Shown: positions 7,992-16,447 of the stretch, piece by piece
Layout: each line of letters starts with the position of its first letter
Position numbering within the stretch: position 1 is the stretch's first letter
Origin: an uncultured Collinsella sp.
Lineage (GTDB): Bacteria > Actinomycetota > Coriobacteriia > Coriobacteriales > Coriobacteriaceae
Direction: 5' to 3'
Length of the DNA stretch: 43,180 nt
NCBI GenBank assembly: GCA_900754525.1
Contig: CAAEDE010000048.1
Span: 1-43,180 of the forward strand
Translations under genes and position numbers: made by a program
The notes under the pieces: generated by a model
Databases searched by the model: none
The model's input: only the letters and a program-made list of their open reading frames with translations
Told to the model about the DNA's origin: nothing

Positions 7992-8285
7992 GATGTTACC
8001 TCCTGGCCCGGCGCCACCACGGCGCATTGATAAACGTTGGTACTCCTTTAGTAAAACCTTTATCAGAGGTTATGCGTTCGTCATTTAGGCAAGTGGTAAA
8101 AAACCGCAGGGTAGACGGGATAAAACGTTTAACCATCCCATTTGTTTGTCACATTCTGAAGGTACTTTTATGCAAACCTACTTTCCCAATTGGAATCTAC
8201 CCTTTTGGCCGGGCAATTGACCGTCTATCGTTTGAGCCCGACGGGTATGAACGGGGCATCTACAACGCCACCGCAAGGAGACACC

Positions 8286-8807
8286 ATGGAGACTATCGAA
8301 TCACTCATTCACCGCCGCAGCTGCCGCAACTACAGCGATCGTCCCGTCGAGGCCGAAAAGCTCGCACGCATTATCGAGGCTGGTCAGTACGCACCGAGCG
8401 GCATGGGCCGCCAGCCGGTGACGTTTGTCGCCGTCACCGACCCCGCGACCGTCGAGCGTCTCTCGCAGCTCAACGCCCAGGTCATGGGCAGCAACGGCGA
8501 CCCCTTCTATGGCGCCAAGACCGTTGTGGTGGTACTGGTTGACCGCAGCGTGCCCACACATCTGGAAGACGGCTCGCTCGCCATGGGCAACTTGCTCAAC
8601 GCCGCCTATGCACTGGGTGTCGATTCGTGCTGGATTCACCGCGCGCATGAGGTCTTTGACTCGCCCGAGGGCCTGGAGCTGCTGGCCAGCTGGGGCCTGC
8701 CCGCCGACGGCAGCCTGCGCGGTGTCGGTCACTGCATTCTGGGCTACGCCGAGGACACGCTACCCGAGGCAAAGCCGCGCCGCGACAACGTCATCTACGT
8801 AAGGTAA
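8286..8807 (+). CDS. Nitroreductase-family flavoprotein
   Basis: A 173-residue protein of the NfsA/NfsB-like fold, which uses FMN and NAD(P)H to reduce nitro, quinone or similar compounds. The N-terminal signature RRSCRNYSDRPVEAEKLARIIEAGQYAPSG holds the FMN-binding Arg and Ser residues; later parts MGNLLNAAYALGVDSCWIH and LRGVGHCILGYAE match the family. The ATG at 8286 follows AAGGAG at 8274-8279; a frame running back to 8190 has no ribosome site. Short single-domain members like this one are common in anaerobes. The physiological substrate is unknown. Confidence 0.9.
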   Translation: METIESLIHRRSCRNYSDRPVEAEKLARIIEAGQYAPSGMGRQPVTFVAVTDPATVERLSQLNAQVMGSNGDPFYGAKTVVVVLVDRSVPTHLEDGSLAMGNLLNAAYALGVDSCWIHRAHEVFDSPEGLELLASWGLPADGSLRGVGHCILGYAEDTLPEAKPRRDNVIYVR

Positions 8808-8823
8808 CCCGGGAGCGTCAACG

Positions 8824-8862
8824 GGGGTGGCTAATTTGGGACGGGGCTATTTTAGCTACCCC
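8824..8862 (+). repeat. Hairpin repeat with GGGAC core, variant stem
   Basis: GGGGTGGCT (8824-8832) pairs with AGCTACCCC (8854-8862), one G-T wobble, around a 21-base interior (8833-8853). The interior has the same length as those at 12944, 15119, 18326 and 18725 and matches the 12944 copy at about 15 of 21 positions, with GGGAC and TATTTT in register, although the stem sequence is quite different. It starts 16 bp after the nitroreductase stop and might act as its transcript end. Confidence 0.65.
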
Positions 8863-8871
8863 GCTCGCACC

Positions 8872-9447
8872 TTATATTGACGTCGCGGTTGTCGTCGTTT
8901 CGTTCGTGTGGGTCGTTTCGACTTCACTGCCTTGTTCGTCCTCGTCCTTTTGAGCATCGGCGATGGTGGAGGCCGCCGCAACGATGCCGCGCTGGGGTGC
9001 GACGCCCGTCTGGGTCTGAGCGCCCTCAACAACTTCTGTGCCTGCATGCGCGAGCTCGGGCGATTTAAACACTGCGTCCAAGTTGGCGCCACCGCCGGCG
9101 TAGCCGAGCGCGGCGAGTGCGATGACGATCACTGCAACGACGGCCACGATCGGCACATAACGATGCCAACCAGCCGGGTTGAGCCCGCTGCGGCGAGCCG
9201 CCCCGCGGCTGATGTAGCCGAGCGTTCCGTCGTGCTTGAGCTTTGAGCCCACCACGCGTTTGCGGCCCCACAGCGAGGACTCTGCCTGCATTGCCAAGCG
9301 GGCGCTTGCCGAAGGATAGCCGTATTTAGTGCGCTTGAACGAGCCATCAAACCCCGAGGCGTGTTTGCCCCACGTCACCGATGTTGTGCGTCGGTTGACC
9401 GGCGCGGCACTCCGCCTTCTGCGGCTCGGTTTTGAAGTCTCAGCCAT
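8872..9447 (-). CDS. Single-pass membrane protein of unknown function
   Basis: A 191-residue protein. Residues 1-95 are basic and rich in Ser/Arg, residues 97-117 form one clear membrane helix (VPIVAVVAVIVIALAALGY), and the rest is a hydrophilic Glu/Thr-rich tail, most likely outside the cell. There is no cleavable signal or known domain. The ATG at 9447 has GAGGG just upstream. It lies 84 bp behind the gene for the sigma-54-activator-like protein on the same strand, so the two are probably cotranscribed. No function can be assigned. Confidence 0.75.
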   Translation of the reverse strand: MAETSKPSRRRRSAAPVNRRTTSVTWGKHASGFDGSFKRTKYGYPSASARLAMQAESSLWGRKRVVGSKLKHDGTLGYISRGAARRSGLNPAGWHRYVPIVAVVAVIVIALAALGYAGGGANLDAVFKSPELAHAGTEVVEGAQTQTGVAPQRGIVAAASTIADAQKDEDEQGSEVETTHTNETTTTATSI

Positions 9448-9531
9448 ATGCCCTCGCACGCCGTAACCAAATCGAAACAATAACGCTTTGGACTGTAGCA
9501 CACGCGTCGCGTGCGGTCACGGGCGCCTCGC

Positions 9532-10749
9532 TCAACGGTCATCGTCCTTCAGCAAGCGCCACAGCGTTGTACGGCTTATGCCCAGCACCTCCGCCGCACG
9601 GGTTCGGTTGCCGTGGAGATGGTCTACAACCAGATGCGCGATATCTCGCTCGGTATCGGCCAGCGGTCGCAGGATATACAGGTCACTTTCAAGCGTCGGG
9701 GCGCCAAAGGTTGCGGTCTTAATCACGTCCTCTTGGGCGAGCACTTCCTCCGCCACAGCGCGGTCCACCGTGCCCGTCCCCACCAATATATACAGTCGTT
9801 CCGAGACCTCGCGGAGCTGCAGATAGTTGCGCGGCCAGCGGTAAGCATCGAGCGTCTTCGTCGCCGCGGCAGACAGCGTGGGCGCTGCCGTCCCAAATGC
9901 ATCAGCGAGATATTCCAAATAGCGCGCGACCTTCGTCGACGCGGCTCCCTGCTCGGCGATTGCCGGCGCGACGCTCACCGCACAGGCGAAGCGCTCGGTC
10001 ACAAAGGCGGCTTGATCACTTTCGCCGCCGCCCGGCATGTCATTCGCCGTCAGCACCACATGGCAGCGCGTCGCCAACGCGGTGTCGGTCATCGTGGAGA
10101 CCAGCTCGCGGAGGCGCTGGGGGCCAACCGCGTTCCAGCCCTCAATGCAAAGGGTCAGCCCCATTTGGAACAACGGCGATTCGACGCTTTTGAGTACATG
10201 GCGCCAACCGCGCTCGGTGAGCTCATCGAGCGCAACGGAAACAAAGGGCTGATCGGCAAAAGGACCGTCCAGATAGAGGCGCTTGGCGATCTCGACCTGA
10301 CCCGCTCCCAGCTCGCCCTCGAGCATAAGAGGCACACCGCGCGCGTAACTCTCTGCAACCGGCGCAGCCACCGAGGCCGCCCCCTCAACGATGCCGTACG
10401 CGCTCGATTCGTAGCGGGCCTCAACTTCGTCGGCGTTGAGCCACTCGATGCCCGCATGCGCCGCGGCGCCGCGCACCTCGCGGACCACGACGACCCAAAG
10501 CCCCCCGCCCTCTTTGTCGGTGGGGCGAACGGTCAGGCTCAGGCGCGCACCCGCACGCCCCATAACCAGACGCGCGCCGTCTCCTATACGGTCGAGGCGC
10601 TCAGCTACAAAAGCCGCCACATCCCGCTCAAGCGCCGCGTCATTCATGGTCGAGATCGCGACGTCCCCACGCGCATCGATTGCCAATGCCGAGGCCCCGG
10701 CAGCAGCCAGGGCCTCGGTCAAGATGTTCAGCTTGGCATCGCTATCCAT
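9532..10749 (-). CDS. Fis-type DNA-binding protein with a degenerate sigma-54-activator AAA+ domain
   Basis: A 405-residue protein with three parts: an N-terminal sensor-like region (about 1-110), a region resembling the AAA+ core of sigma-54 activators (about 115-345), and a C-terminal Fis helix-turn-helix (GNRTRAAEVLGISRTTLWRLL, about 380-400). The Walker A equivalent reads GELGAGQV (145-152), so the lysine is Gln. The Walker B equivalent reads LTLCIEGWN without the acidic pair, and no GAFTGA loop is present. It should therefore bind DNA but neither hydrolyse ATP nor remodel sigma-54. The ATG at 10749 has AGGGG upstream. The inverted repeat AGTGTTT/AAACACT (10800-10837), 50 bp ahead of the start, could be its own operator. 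Confidence 0.8.
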   Translation of the reverse strand: MDSDAKLNILTEALAAAGASALAIDARGDVAISTMNDAALERDVAAFVAERLDRIGDGARLVMGRAGARLSLTVRPTDKEGGGLWVVVVREVRGAAAHAGIEWLNADEVEARYESSAYGIVEGAASVAAPVAESYARGVPLMLEGELGAGQVEIAKRLYLDGPFADQPFVSVALDELTERGWRHVLKSVESPLFQMGLTLCIEGWNAVGPQRLRELVSTMTDTALATRCHVVLTANDMPGGGESDQAAFVTERFACAVSVAPAIAEQGAASTKVARYLEYLADAFGTAAPTLSAAATKTLDAYRWPRNYLQLREVSERLYILVGTGTVDRAVAEEVLAQEDVIKTATFGAPTLESDLYILRPLADTERDIAHLVVDHLHGNRTRAAEVLGISRTTLWRLLKDDDR

Positions 10750-10872
10750 GATTTGCCCCTGTCCGCGGCGACATGCAGCCGCCGACGGTCGCACGACCGA
10801 GTGTTTCAAAATTGAACGATATTGCTCACCAAACACTATAGGGCAGAAAGCGCCGTCCTGCGAGTATAGGTG

Positions 10873-10962
10873 TTGCCCCGCATCGCCATCCTGGCGGGGC
10901 GATAAGAGCTCTTCGGGACTTATAAACCTGCGGACAAGCCATACCCGCAAGAGCTCCTATCG
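10873..10962 (-). terminator. Stem-loops between the YeiH gene and the regulator gene
   Basis: CGATAAGAGCTC (10900-10911) is inverted at 10951-10962 with one mismatch, and the stem extends inward through CGGG/CCCG. A second hairpin, GCCCCGC/GCGGGGC (10873-10900), adjoins it. They lie about 50 bp behind the YeiH stop and probably end that transcript, though no T-run follows. The rest of the 266-bp gap shows only the AGTGTTT dyad. Confidence 0.4.
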
Positions 10963-11015
10963 CTCCACCGTGAGAATGCGCTCACCAGCAACCAGCACGC
11001 AAACAAGCTACTTCT

Positions 11016-12050
11016 CTACCAGATTCCCAGTACGTGTTGCATTCCCAAACTCATGCACGCAATGCCAATCCAGCAGCAAAAGCCCAATGCGATGGGCTTG
11101 CCGCCCTTTTTGACCAGCTCGACGATATCGGTATTAAAGCCAATAGCCGCCATGGCCATCACAATAAAGAATTTCGACAGCTCCTTGATGGGCGCCGTAA
11201 AGGACGCGGGAAGCTGAAGCACCGTGGTGATCACGCTCGCCAGCACAAAGAACAGCACGAACATGGGAAACGCGCGTTTAAGCGAGAACGTGCTTTTGGC
11301 GTCACCGCCGGCCTTGCGCGCCAGATGCATCTGCCAGCATGCGAGAACCAACGTGATGGGAATAATGGCCAGCGTCCTGGTGAGCTTGACCACTGTGGCG
11401 CTCTCGAGCACATTGGCGCCGGGGTGCATGCTGTCCCAGGCGCTCGCCGCAGCCGTTACGGACGAGGTGTCGTTGATGGCGGTACCGGCAAACAGGCCAA
11501 AGCCCTCGTTGGTCAGCCCGAGCATGCCGCCGAGCGTCGGAAACACGAGCGCCGCGATAACGTTAAACAGGAAGATGACCGAAATAGCCTGGGCAATCTC
11601 GCGATCGTCGGCATCGATGACGGGTGCGGTCGCAGCGATGGCAGAACCGCCGCAAATCGACGAACCCACACCCACAAGCGTCGCGATCTTGCCCGGCACG
11701 TTCATAACGCGGCAGAGCACAAAGGCGATGACAAGCGAGGTCGAGATTGTCGCCACGATAATCGGCAGCGACTGGGCGCCCTTGGACAGAATCTGGGAGA
11801 GGTTCATGCCAAAGCCAAGCAGGATAACCGCGTACTGCAAGACTTTTTTGGACGTATAGGTGACGCCGGCGGCGAGCTGTTCGCGACGATTCTTGGGAAA
11901 GACGAGCGCCAGGACCATGCCAAAGAGGATGGCGAATACCGGACCGCCGACCACCTCAACCTGTTTGCCGAGCAACGTCGCGGGAATGGCGATGATCAGG
12001 CAGAACAAGACGCCTTTCCAGCGCTCGCGTACGATATTTGCCAGTTGCAT
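11016..12050 (-). CDS. YeiH-family (UPF0324) putative anion exporter
   Basis: A 344-residue membrane protein with about ten hydrophobic segments. The family motif GVGSSICGGSAIAATAPVI (about 127-145) and the later segment GTAINDTSSVTAAA are both present. Homologues such as YeiH are called putative sulfate or sulfonate exporters, but direct proof is thin. The ATG at 12050 has AAGGAA upstream. The gene is divergent from a GntR regulator, a layout often seen for a transporter and its regulator. Confidence 0.9.
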   Translation of the reverse strand: MQLANIVRERWKGVLFCLIIAIPATLLGKQVEVVGGPVFAILFGMVLALVFPKNRREQLAAGVTYTSKKVLQYAVILLGFGMNLSQILSKGAQSLPIIVATISTSLVIAFVLCRVMNVPGKIATLVGVGSSICGGSAIAATAPVIDADDREIAQAISVIFLFNVIAALVFPTLGGMLGLTNEGFGLFAGTAINDTSSVTAAASAWDSMHPGANVLESATVVKLTRTLAIIPITLVLACWQMHLARKAGGDAKSTFSLKRAFPMFVLFFVLASVITTVLQLPASFTAPIKELSKFFIVMAMAAIGFNTDIVELVKKGGKPIALGFCCWIGIACMSLGMQHVLGIW

Positions 12051-12243
12051 ATGGGATTCCTTCTTTCTATTTCACGTTTGCGACGGCTTATGATACGGCA
12101 ACATTGAGCACAGCCTTGCGCAAACACAGACTAAGATGCCGCGATAGTTCTCAGGCAACAGCCGAATTACCCACCGCGGAGAGCTGATTCGCGGCATAAT
12201 TAACAACTGACATATGAGTTTGATAGAACAGTTGCGAGGCGCT

Positions 12244-12945
12244 ATGGAAGAATCGATGCACGTCGGCGAGCAGGAAACGAGCCTACAGGACCAGTCCTAC
12301 CACACCATTCGACGCAAAATCGTCTACCTGGACTACAAGCCGGGCGAAAAGCTGGGCGTCAAGCAGCTTTGCGATGACCTGGACATGGGTCGCACGCCCG
12401 TGCGCGAGGCTTTGGTTCGCTTGGCGCAGGAAGGCCTGGTGCGCACCGTGCCCCAGAGCGGCACCTACGTCTCGCCCATCAACCTCACCCTTGCCGAGAG
12501 TGCCTGTTACATCCGCGAGCATCTGGAAAAGCAGGTGATTGTGGAGTGCTGTGCGCGCGCCACGTCGGCCGGCATCGAGCAGCTCGACCGCGCCATCGTG
12601 CTGCAGGAAAAGGCCATGGCCGAGGAGGATCGCATCGGCTTCTTTTTGAGCGACAACCTCATGCATCACATGATTTTTAGCATCGCATGTCGCAGCACCG
12701 TGTGGTCGTGGCTCGAAGAGACCAATGCCGACCTGGAGCGCTTCCGCTGGCTGCGCGCCGCCACGCAGGTTCTCGACAATCAGGACATCGTGAACGAGCA
12801 CAAGCAGATTCGCCGCGCTATCGCCGGTCGCGACCCCATCGAAGCGAGCTTTTTGGTCAGCAAGCACCTGCACATGATGTTCCGCAATCAAACCGAGGTT
12901 CTGGACCAGTTCCCCGAGTACTTCGAGACCAGCAAGCTCCGCTAA
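12244..12945 (+). CDS. GntR-family regulator, FadR/FCD subgroup
   Basis: About 233 residues. The N-terminal winged helix (SYHTIRRKIVYLDYKPGEKLGVKQLCDDLDMGRTPVREALVRLAQEGLV...SGTYV) is a textbook GntR DNA-binding domain. The remainder is the all-helical FCD effector domain with the metal or ligand-binding pattern ending ...VSKHLHMMF. The effector is probably a small carboxylate. The start is uncertain: ATG 12244 has GAGG four bases upstream, while ATG 12214 has no ribosome site but is open. CAACTG/CAGTTG (12204-12234) straddles the 12214 start and may be an operator. The divergent YeiH gene is the likely target. The stop codon overlaps a hairpin repeat. Confidence 0.88.
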   Translation: MEESMHVGEQETSLQDQSYHTIRRKIVYLDYKPGEKLGVKQLCDDLDMGRTPVREALVRLAQEGLVRTVPQSGTYVSPINLTLAESACYIREHLEKQVIVECCARATSAGIEQLDRAIVLQEKAMAEEDRIGFFLSDNLMHHMIFSIACRSTVWSWLEETNADLERFRWLRAATQVLDNQDIVNEHKQIRRAIAGRDPIEASFLVSKHLHMMFRNQTEVLDQFPEYFETSKLR

Positions 12946-12980
12946 CCTGCCAAAAAGGGACAGGTTTATTTTGGCAGGTT
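12944..12980 (+). repeat. Hairpin repeat with GGGACAGG core, copy 1
   Basis: AACCTGCC (12944-12951) pairs with GGCAGGTT (12973-12980) around a 21-base interior containing AGGGACAGGTTTATTTT. The 37-base unit recurs nearly unchanged at 18725-18761, with small changes at 18326-18362, and inverted at 15119-15155. It overlaps the stop codon of the GntR gene. Confidence 0.85.
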
Positions 12981-12999
12981 TTATCCGAGCAAATGCAAC

Positions 13000-13035
13000 A
13001 AGGCCCGGCTCCGTCTTGATGCGGAGCCGGGCCTT
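13000..13035. terminator. Bidirectional terminator between gntR and glmS
   Basis: A perfect 14-bp stem, AAGGCCCGGCTCCG (13000-13013) with CGGAGCCGGGCCTT (13022-13035), lies between two convergent genes. Long T-runs are missing on both sides, but position and strength suit a shared terminator. Confidence 0.75.
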
Positions 13036-13058
13036 AGTCGCTAGAACGGCGGAACCAA

Positions 13059-14906
13059 CTACTCGACCGTGACGCTTTTCGCCAGGTTTCGGGGTTGGTC
13101 GACGTCGCAGCCGCGCAGGATGGCGACCTCGCGGGCGAGCAGCTGCAGCGGGACGCTCGCCGTGATGGGGCTGAACACGTCGCGGACTGCTGGCACGCGG
13201 ATAATGCAGTCGGCGATCTTGTTGATCTCCTCATCGCCCTCGGTGGCAACGACGATGACCTTGGCGCCGCGCGCCTTGCACTCCATGAGGTTCGACACGG
13301 TCTTGTCGTAGGTGGCACTCTTGGTGGCCACGGCGATGACAGGGAAGCCCGGGTCGATCAGCGCGATGGGGCCGTGCTTCATCTCACCGGCGGCGTAGGC
13401 CTCGGCGTGCAGGTAGCTGACCTCTTTGAGCTTGAGCGCGCCCTCGTAGGAAATAGCGGCACCCATGCCACGGCCCACGAACAGCGCCGACTGCGCGTCC
13501 TTGCACAGCAGGGCGGCCTCATGCACGGCCTCGGTTTGGGTATCCAAAATCCACTGGATCTGCTCGGCCGTATCGGAAAGCTCGCGGAACAGCATGCGCG
13601 CCTGCTTGGTGGTCAAGCGGTACTTGACCTGCGCCAGCAGCAGAGCCAAAAGCGTAAGGCTCACGACCTGGCCGATGAAGCTCTTGGTCGAGGCGACCGC
13701 GATCTCCTTGTTGGCCTTGGTGTAGATGACGCCGTCGCTCTCACGCGCCACGGGGCTGCCCACCACGTTGGTGATGCCGAAGACCTTGGCACCCTTGATG
13801 CGCGCATCGCGAATGGCGGCAAGGGTATCGGCCGTCTCGCCCGACTGGGACACGGCAACGACAAGCGTCGTCGGCGTAATGATGGGGTTGCGATAACGGA
13901 ACTCGCTGGCCGTCTCCACCTCGGTGGGGATGCGAGCCCAGCCCTCAATGAGATTCTTGGCAATGAGGCCAGCGTGATAGCTGGTGCCGCAAGCGATCAC
14001 GTAGACGCGGTCGATGTCGTTGAGCTCCTCGAGCGAAAGGCCCAGCTCGTCGATGTCGAGCTCGCCGGCCGGCGTCATGCGGCCCACCAGCGTGTCGCGC
14101 ACGACGCGCGGCTGCTCGTGGATCTCCTTGAGCATAAAGTCGGGATAACCGCCCTTTTCTGCCATGTCCAGGTCCCAGTCGATGTGGGTGACCTTGGGCT
14201 CGATAACGTTGCCGGCCTCGTCGGTGTACTCGACGCCTGCGGGCGTAAGCTTGGCAAACTGACCGTCCTCGAGCGCCACGACATCGCGGGTGGCGTCGAT
14301 GAGCGCGATGACGTCGGAGGCGACATAGGCGCCGGTCTCGCCCGCGCCGACCACGATCGGGGAATCCTTGCGGGCCACGGCGATCACGCCGGGCTCGTCA
14401 GCGCACACGACGGCCAGACCATAGGCACCGACCACGTGGGCGCAAGCCTCGCGCACGGAGGCCATCAGGTCGTGCGTCTCGGCATAAGCCTCTTCGATCA
14501 GATGCGCGAAGACCTCGGTATCGGTCTCGCTCTTAAAGTGGTGGCCGCGGCCCTCCAGCTCTTCGCGCAGCTCGGCGAAGTTCTCGATGATGCCGTTGTG
14601 GACGATGGCGATACGACCGTCGCAGCTGGTGTGGGGGTGAGCGTTAACGACGGAGGGCTTGCCGTGGGTGGCCCAACGGGTGTGGCCGATACCGCAGGTA
14701 GCGTCGCTGTCGATGTTGGAAAGCTCGCTCTCCAAGCCCGCAACCTTGCCCACGCGGCGGATGACGTCGAGGTGCGCCGCGGCGCCCTCGCCCACCTCGA
14801 GCGCGACGCCCGAGGAGTCATAGCCGCGATACTCCATACGCTTGAGGCCTGTGACCAGGATGTTCTTTGCAATATCAGAGCCGGTGTAGCCGACAATTCC
14901 GCACAT
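13059..14906 (-). CDS. glmS: Glutamine-fructose-6-phosphate aminotransferase
   Basis: A 615-residue enzyme making glucosamine-6-phosphate from fructose-6-phosphate and glutamine, the entry to cell-wall amino sugars. The mature protein begins with the catalytic Cys2 (MCGIVGYTG). The glutaminase domain spans about 1-235 (GHTRWATHG, HNGIIENF), followed by two SIS domains (about 285-425 and 455-600), with ISQSGETADT-type sugar-binding residues (VAVSQSGETADTLAA). It ends DQPRNLAKSVTVE, the conserved C-terminus with the catalytic lysine. The ATG at 14906 is fixed by Cys2. The upstream region carries TGGTAT dyads (15008-15041). Confidence 0.97.
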   Translation of the reverse strand: MCGIVGYTGSDIAKNILVTGLKRMEYRGYDSSGVALEVGEGAAAHLDVIRRVGKVAGLESELSNIDSDATCGIGHTRWATHGKPSVVNAHPHTSCDGRIAIVHNGIIENFAELREELEGRGHHFKSETDTEVFAHLIEEAYAETHDLMASVREACAHVVGAYGLAVVCADEPGVIAVARKDSPIVVGAGETGAYVASDVIALIDATRDVVALEDGQFAKLTPAGVEYTDEAGNVIEPKVTHIDWDLDMAEKGGYPDFMLKEIHEQPRVVRDTLVGRMTPAGELDIDELGLSLEELNDIDRVYVIACGTSYHAGLIAKNLIEGWARIPTEVETASEFRYRNPIITPTTLVVAVSQSGETADTLAAIRDARIKGAKVFGITNVVGSPVARESDGVIYTKANKEIAVASTKSFIGQVVSLTLLALLLAQVKYRLTTKQARMLFRELSDTAEQIQWILDTQTEAVHEAALLCKDAQSALFVGRGMGAAISYEGALKLKEVSYLHAEAYAAGEMKHGPIALIDPGFPVIAVATKSATYDKTVSNLMECKARGAKVIVVATEGDEEINKIADCIIRVPAVRDVFSPITASVPLQLLAREVAILRGCDVDQPRNLAKSVTVE

Positions 14907-15007
14907 AGGATAAATCCCTTCGTCCGCTTGACTGCAAAACGTCCACGCACAGGGGGCGCTGAGACGCATAACGTTCGAGTATTGTACTCACGCAAACGCA
15001 AGCTGAT

Positions 15008-15041
15008 ATACCAGAAGTGGTATCTCAACTTGAATACCACT
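15008..15041. promoter_or_regulatory. TGGTAT/ATACCA dyads upstream of glmS, probable regulator site
   Basis: ATACCA (15008-15013), GAAG, TGGTAT (15018-15023) form one dyad. AGTGGTAT (15016-15023) and ATACCACT (15034-15041) form a second dyad with 8-bp arms around a 10-bp spacer. TGGT-ACCA dyads are typical of GntR/HutC-type repressors, including NagR and DasR, which respond to amino sugar phosphates. Control of glmS by such a regulator is inferred. Confidence 0.5.
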
Positions 15042-15118
15042 CGATACACACACCCCGCCCCGAAGGGGGCAGGCACCTTCGTGGTGGTTTGGTCTGACAG
15101 CATCGTTTGCCCAGATAA

Positions 15119-15155
15119 AACCTGCCAAAATAAACCTGTCCCTAATAGGCGGGTT
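15119..15155 (-). repeat. Hairpin repeat with GGGACAGG core, copy 2 (inverted)
   Basis: On minus, AACCCGCC, a 21-base interior with AGGGACAGGTTTATTTT, then GGCAGGTT. One stem position has drifted to a mismatch. The flank TTATCTGGG is shared with the copies at 18326 and 18725. It abuts the -35 box of the LacI promoter. Confidence 0.8.
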
Positions 15156-15186
15156 TTGACACCTCAGGGGCGGGCGATGCTACAAT
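15156..15186 (+). promoter_or_regulatory. Promoter of the LacI-type regulator gene
   Basis: TTGACA (15156-15161) and TACAAT (15181-15186) are separated by 19 bp, with TGC directly ahead of the -10 box (extended -10). The ATG follows 35 bp later. Confidence 0.55.
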
Positions 15187-15221
15187 CTGGCTTGTACTTG
15201 AAACGCATCAAAGGGGCCGCT

Positions 15222-16334
15222 ATGGCAAAGGTAAAAATCAGCGACGTCGCGCGCGAGGCCGGGGTTTCGTTGGGCACGGTTTCCAACGCGCTCAACCACC
15301 CCGAAAAGCTGCGTCCCGAGACCCTCAAGCTCATTAACGAAACCATCAATCGACTGGGCTACCTGCCCAACCAAAGCGCTCGTCAGCTCGCGGGCGGCGC
15401 CACCAAGTCCTTTGGCCTGGTGCTCCCCCGTCTCGACCACGGCTTTTCACTCCAAATCGCCAGCGGCGCCCACAACGAGGCCCGCAAGCACGGCTACGAC
15501 CTGCTCATCGCCAACGCCGATAACGACGATATTCTCGAGGACCATTACCTGCGCTACTTTATGGGCACCCAGATGTCCGGCGTCATGGTTCAGCCCATGG
15601 CATCCCCCGACTGGCACCCCGCCCTGACCAAGATGCCCGTGCCGATCGTCCATCTGGACATCCATTGCTCCGAGCCCGGCTACTACGTGGCCGCCGACAA
15701 CGAGGCACAAGGCCGCATCATCGCCGAGCTCGCCATCGCCCGCGGCGCGCACCATATTGTCGTCGTCGGCCGAGCAGCATTTATGCAACTCACCCTGCGC
15801 GTCCTTGGCATTCATAAGGCGCTCGCCCTACATCCCGATATCAAGATCGAAGTCATCGACGCCGGCGAATGGAATACCGCCGCCGACGGCTACGGCATCG
15901 GCACCCAAATCGCCGCGCGCCCCGCCGACGAACGCCCCGATTTTGTCGTCGGCCTGACCGACGTACTGGCCTCGGGCGTCATCTCGGCGCTGGTCGACAA
16001 AGGCATCGCCGTCCCCGGGCAAGTACGCGTAGCAGGTTGCGATGGCAACCCGCTCGCTTGGAGCGGATCGGTCCCGCTCACTACGGTAGCGCCCCCGGGC
16101 TACGAGATTGGCCGCAAGGGCGTTCAATTGCTCATGGAGCAAATCGAGAACAAGGCCCCAGCAAAGACCAAGCATATCCGCGTCGGCTCTACAGCGCGCA
16201 CCGTCACCGCAGTCACCGCCGCCGAGGACATCAACCGCCAAGAACTGGTACGTCCGTTCCTGCTGGAACGCGCCAGCACCCAGGCAAGCAGCCAGACCGA
16301 CGCCACGGCCATCAACCTCGGTGCGTATCTATAG
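15222..16334 (+). CDS. LacI-family transcriptional regulator
   Basis: A 370-residue regulator. The N-terminal headpiece (MAKVKISDVAREAGVSLGTVSNALNHPEKLRPETLKLINETINRLGY) contains the helix-turn-helix and the hinge with NQSARQLAGG. A periplasmic-binding-protein-like effector domain follows (about 60-340) with TKSFGLVLP at its start and a typical VAGCDG...PLTTVAPPGYEIGRKGVQLL near its end. The ATG at 15222 is preceded by AAGGGG; the frame is open far upstream but only as a reading frame antisense to glmS. No sugar gene is directly adjacent, so its target may be itself, glmS or a distant locus. The sugar effector is unknown. Confidence 0.93.
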   Translation: MAKVKISDVAREAGVSLGTVSNALNHPEKLRPETLKLINETINRLGYLPNQSARQLAGGATKSFGLVLPRLDHGFSLQIASGAHNEARKHGYDLLIANADNDDILEDHYLRYFMGTQMSGVMVQPMASPDWHPALTKMPVPIVHLDIHCSEPGYYVAADNEAQGRIIAELAIARGAHHIVVVGRAAFMQLTLRVLGIHKALALHPDIKIEVIDAGEWNTAADGYGIGTQIAARPADERPDFVVGLTDVLASGVISALVDKGIAVPGQVRVAGCDGNPLAWSGSVPLTTVAPPGYEIGRKGVQLLMEQIENKAPAKTKHIRVGSTARTVTAVTAAEDINRQELVRPFLLERASTQASSQTDATAINLGAYL

Positions 16335-16368
16335 CACGCCCGCAAGTATGCTAAGTCGCCGCTCAAGC

Positions 16369-16400
16369 AAAAGAGGCCCGACCATTGCCGGACCCCTTTT
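16369..16400. terminator. Bidirectional terminator between the LacI and HAD genes
   Basis: AAAAGAGGCCCG and CGGACCCCTTTT form an imperfect stem with A-runs on one side and T-runs on the other in both directions, between convergent genes. Confidence 0.65.
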
Positions 16401-16447
16401 GTTTAAGCGCAAACGTAAGCAATTGCTCGTTTCAACGCCGCAATTGT

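Larger units (their letters stand above)
14907..15221. other. 315-bp divergent region between glmS and a LacI regulator
   Basis: It holds a TACAAT box facing glmS (14982-14987, minus), the TGGTAT/ATACCA half-sites, a short GC hairpin near 15053-15070, an inverted copy of the GGGACAGG repeat, and the promoter of the LacI gene. No glmS ribozyme core and no open frame with a ribosome site were seen. Confidence 0.6.

Noticed and set aside
13095..15221. Open frame running from inside glmS into the LacI gene (over 1000 codons in total)
   Set aside because: The part before 15222 is antisense to glmS and arises from its codon pattern; the LacI headpiece, ribosome site and promoter fix the real start at 15222.
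14907..15221. glmS ribozyme
   Set aside because: The leader shows regulator-like dyads but none of the ribozyme core I would expect, and the start is close to the promoter box, leaving no room.
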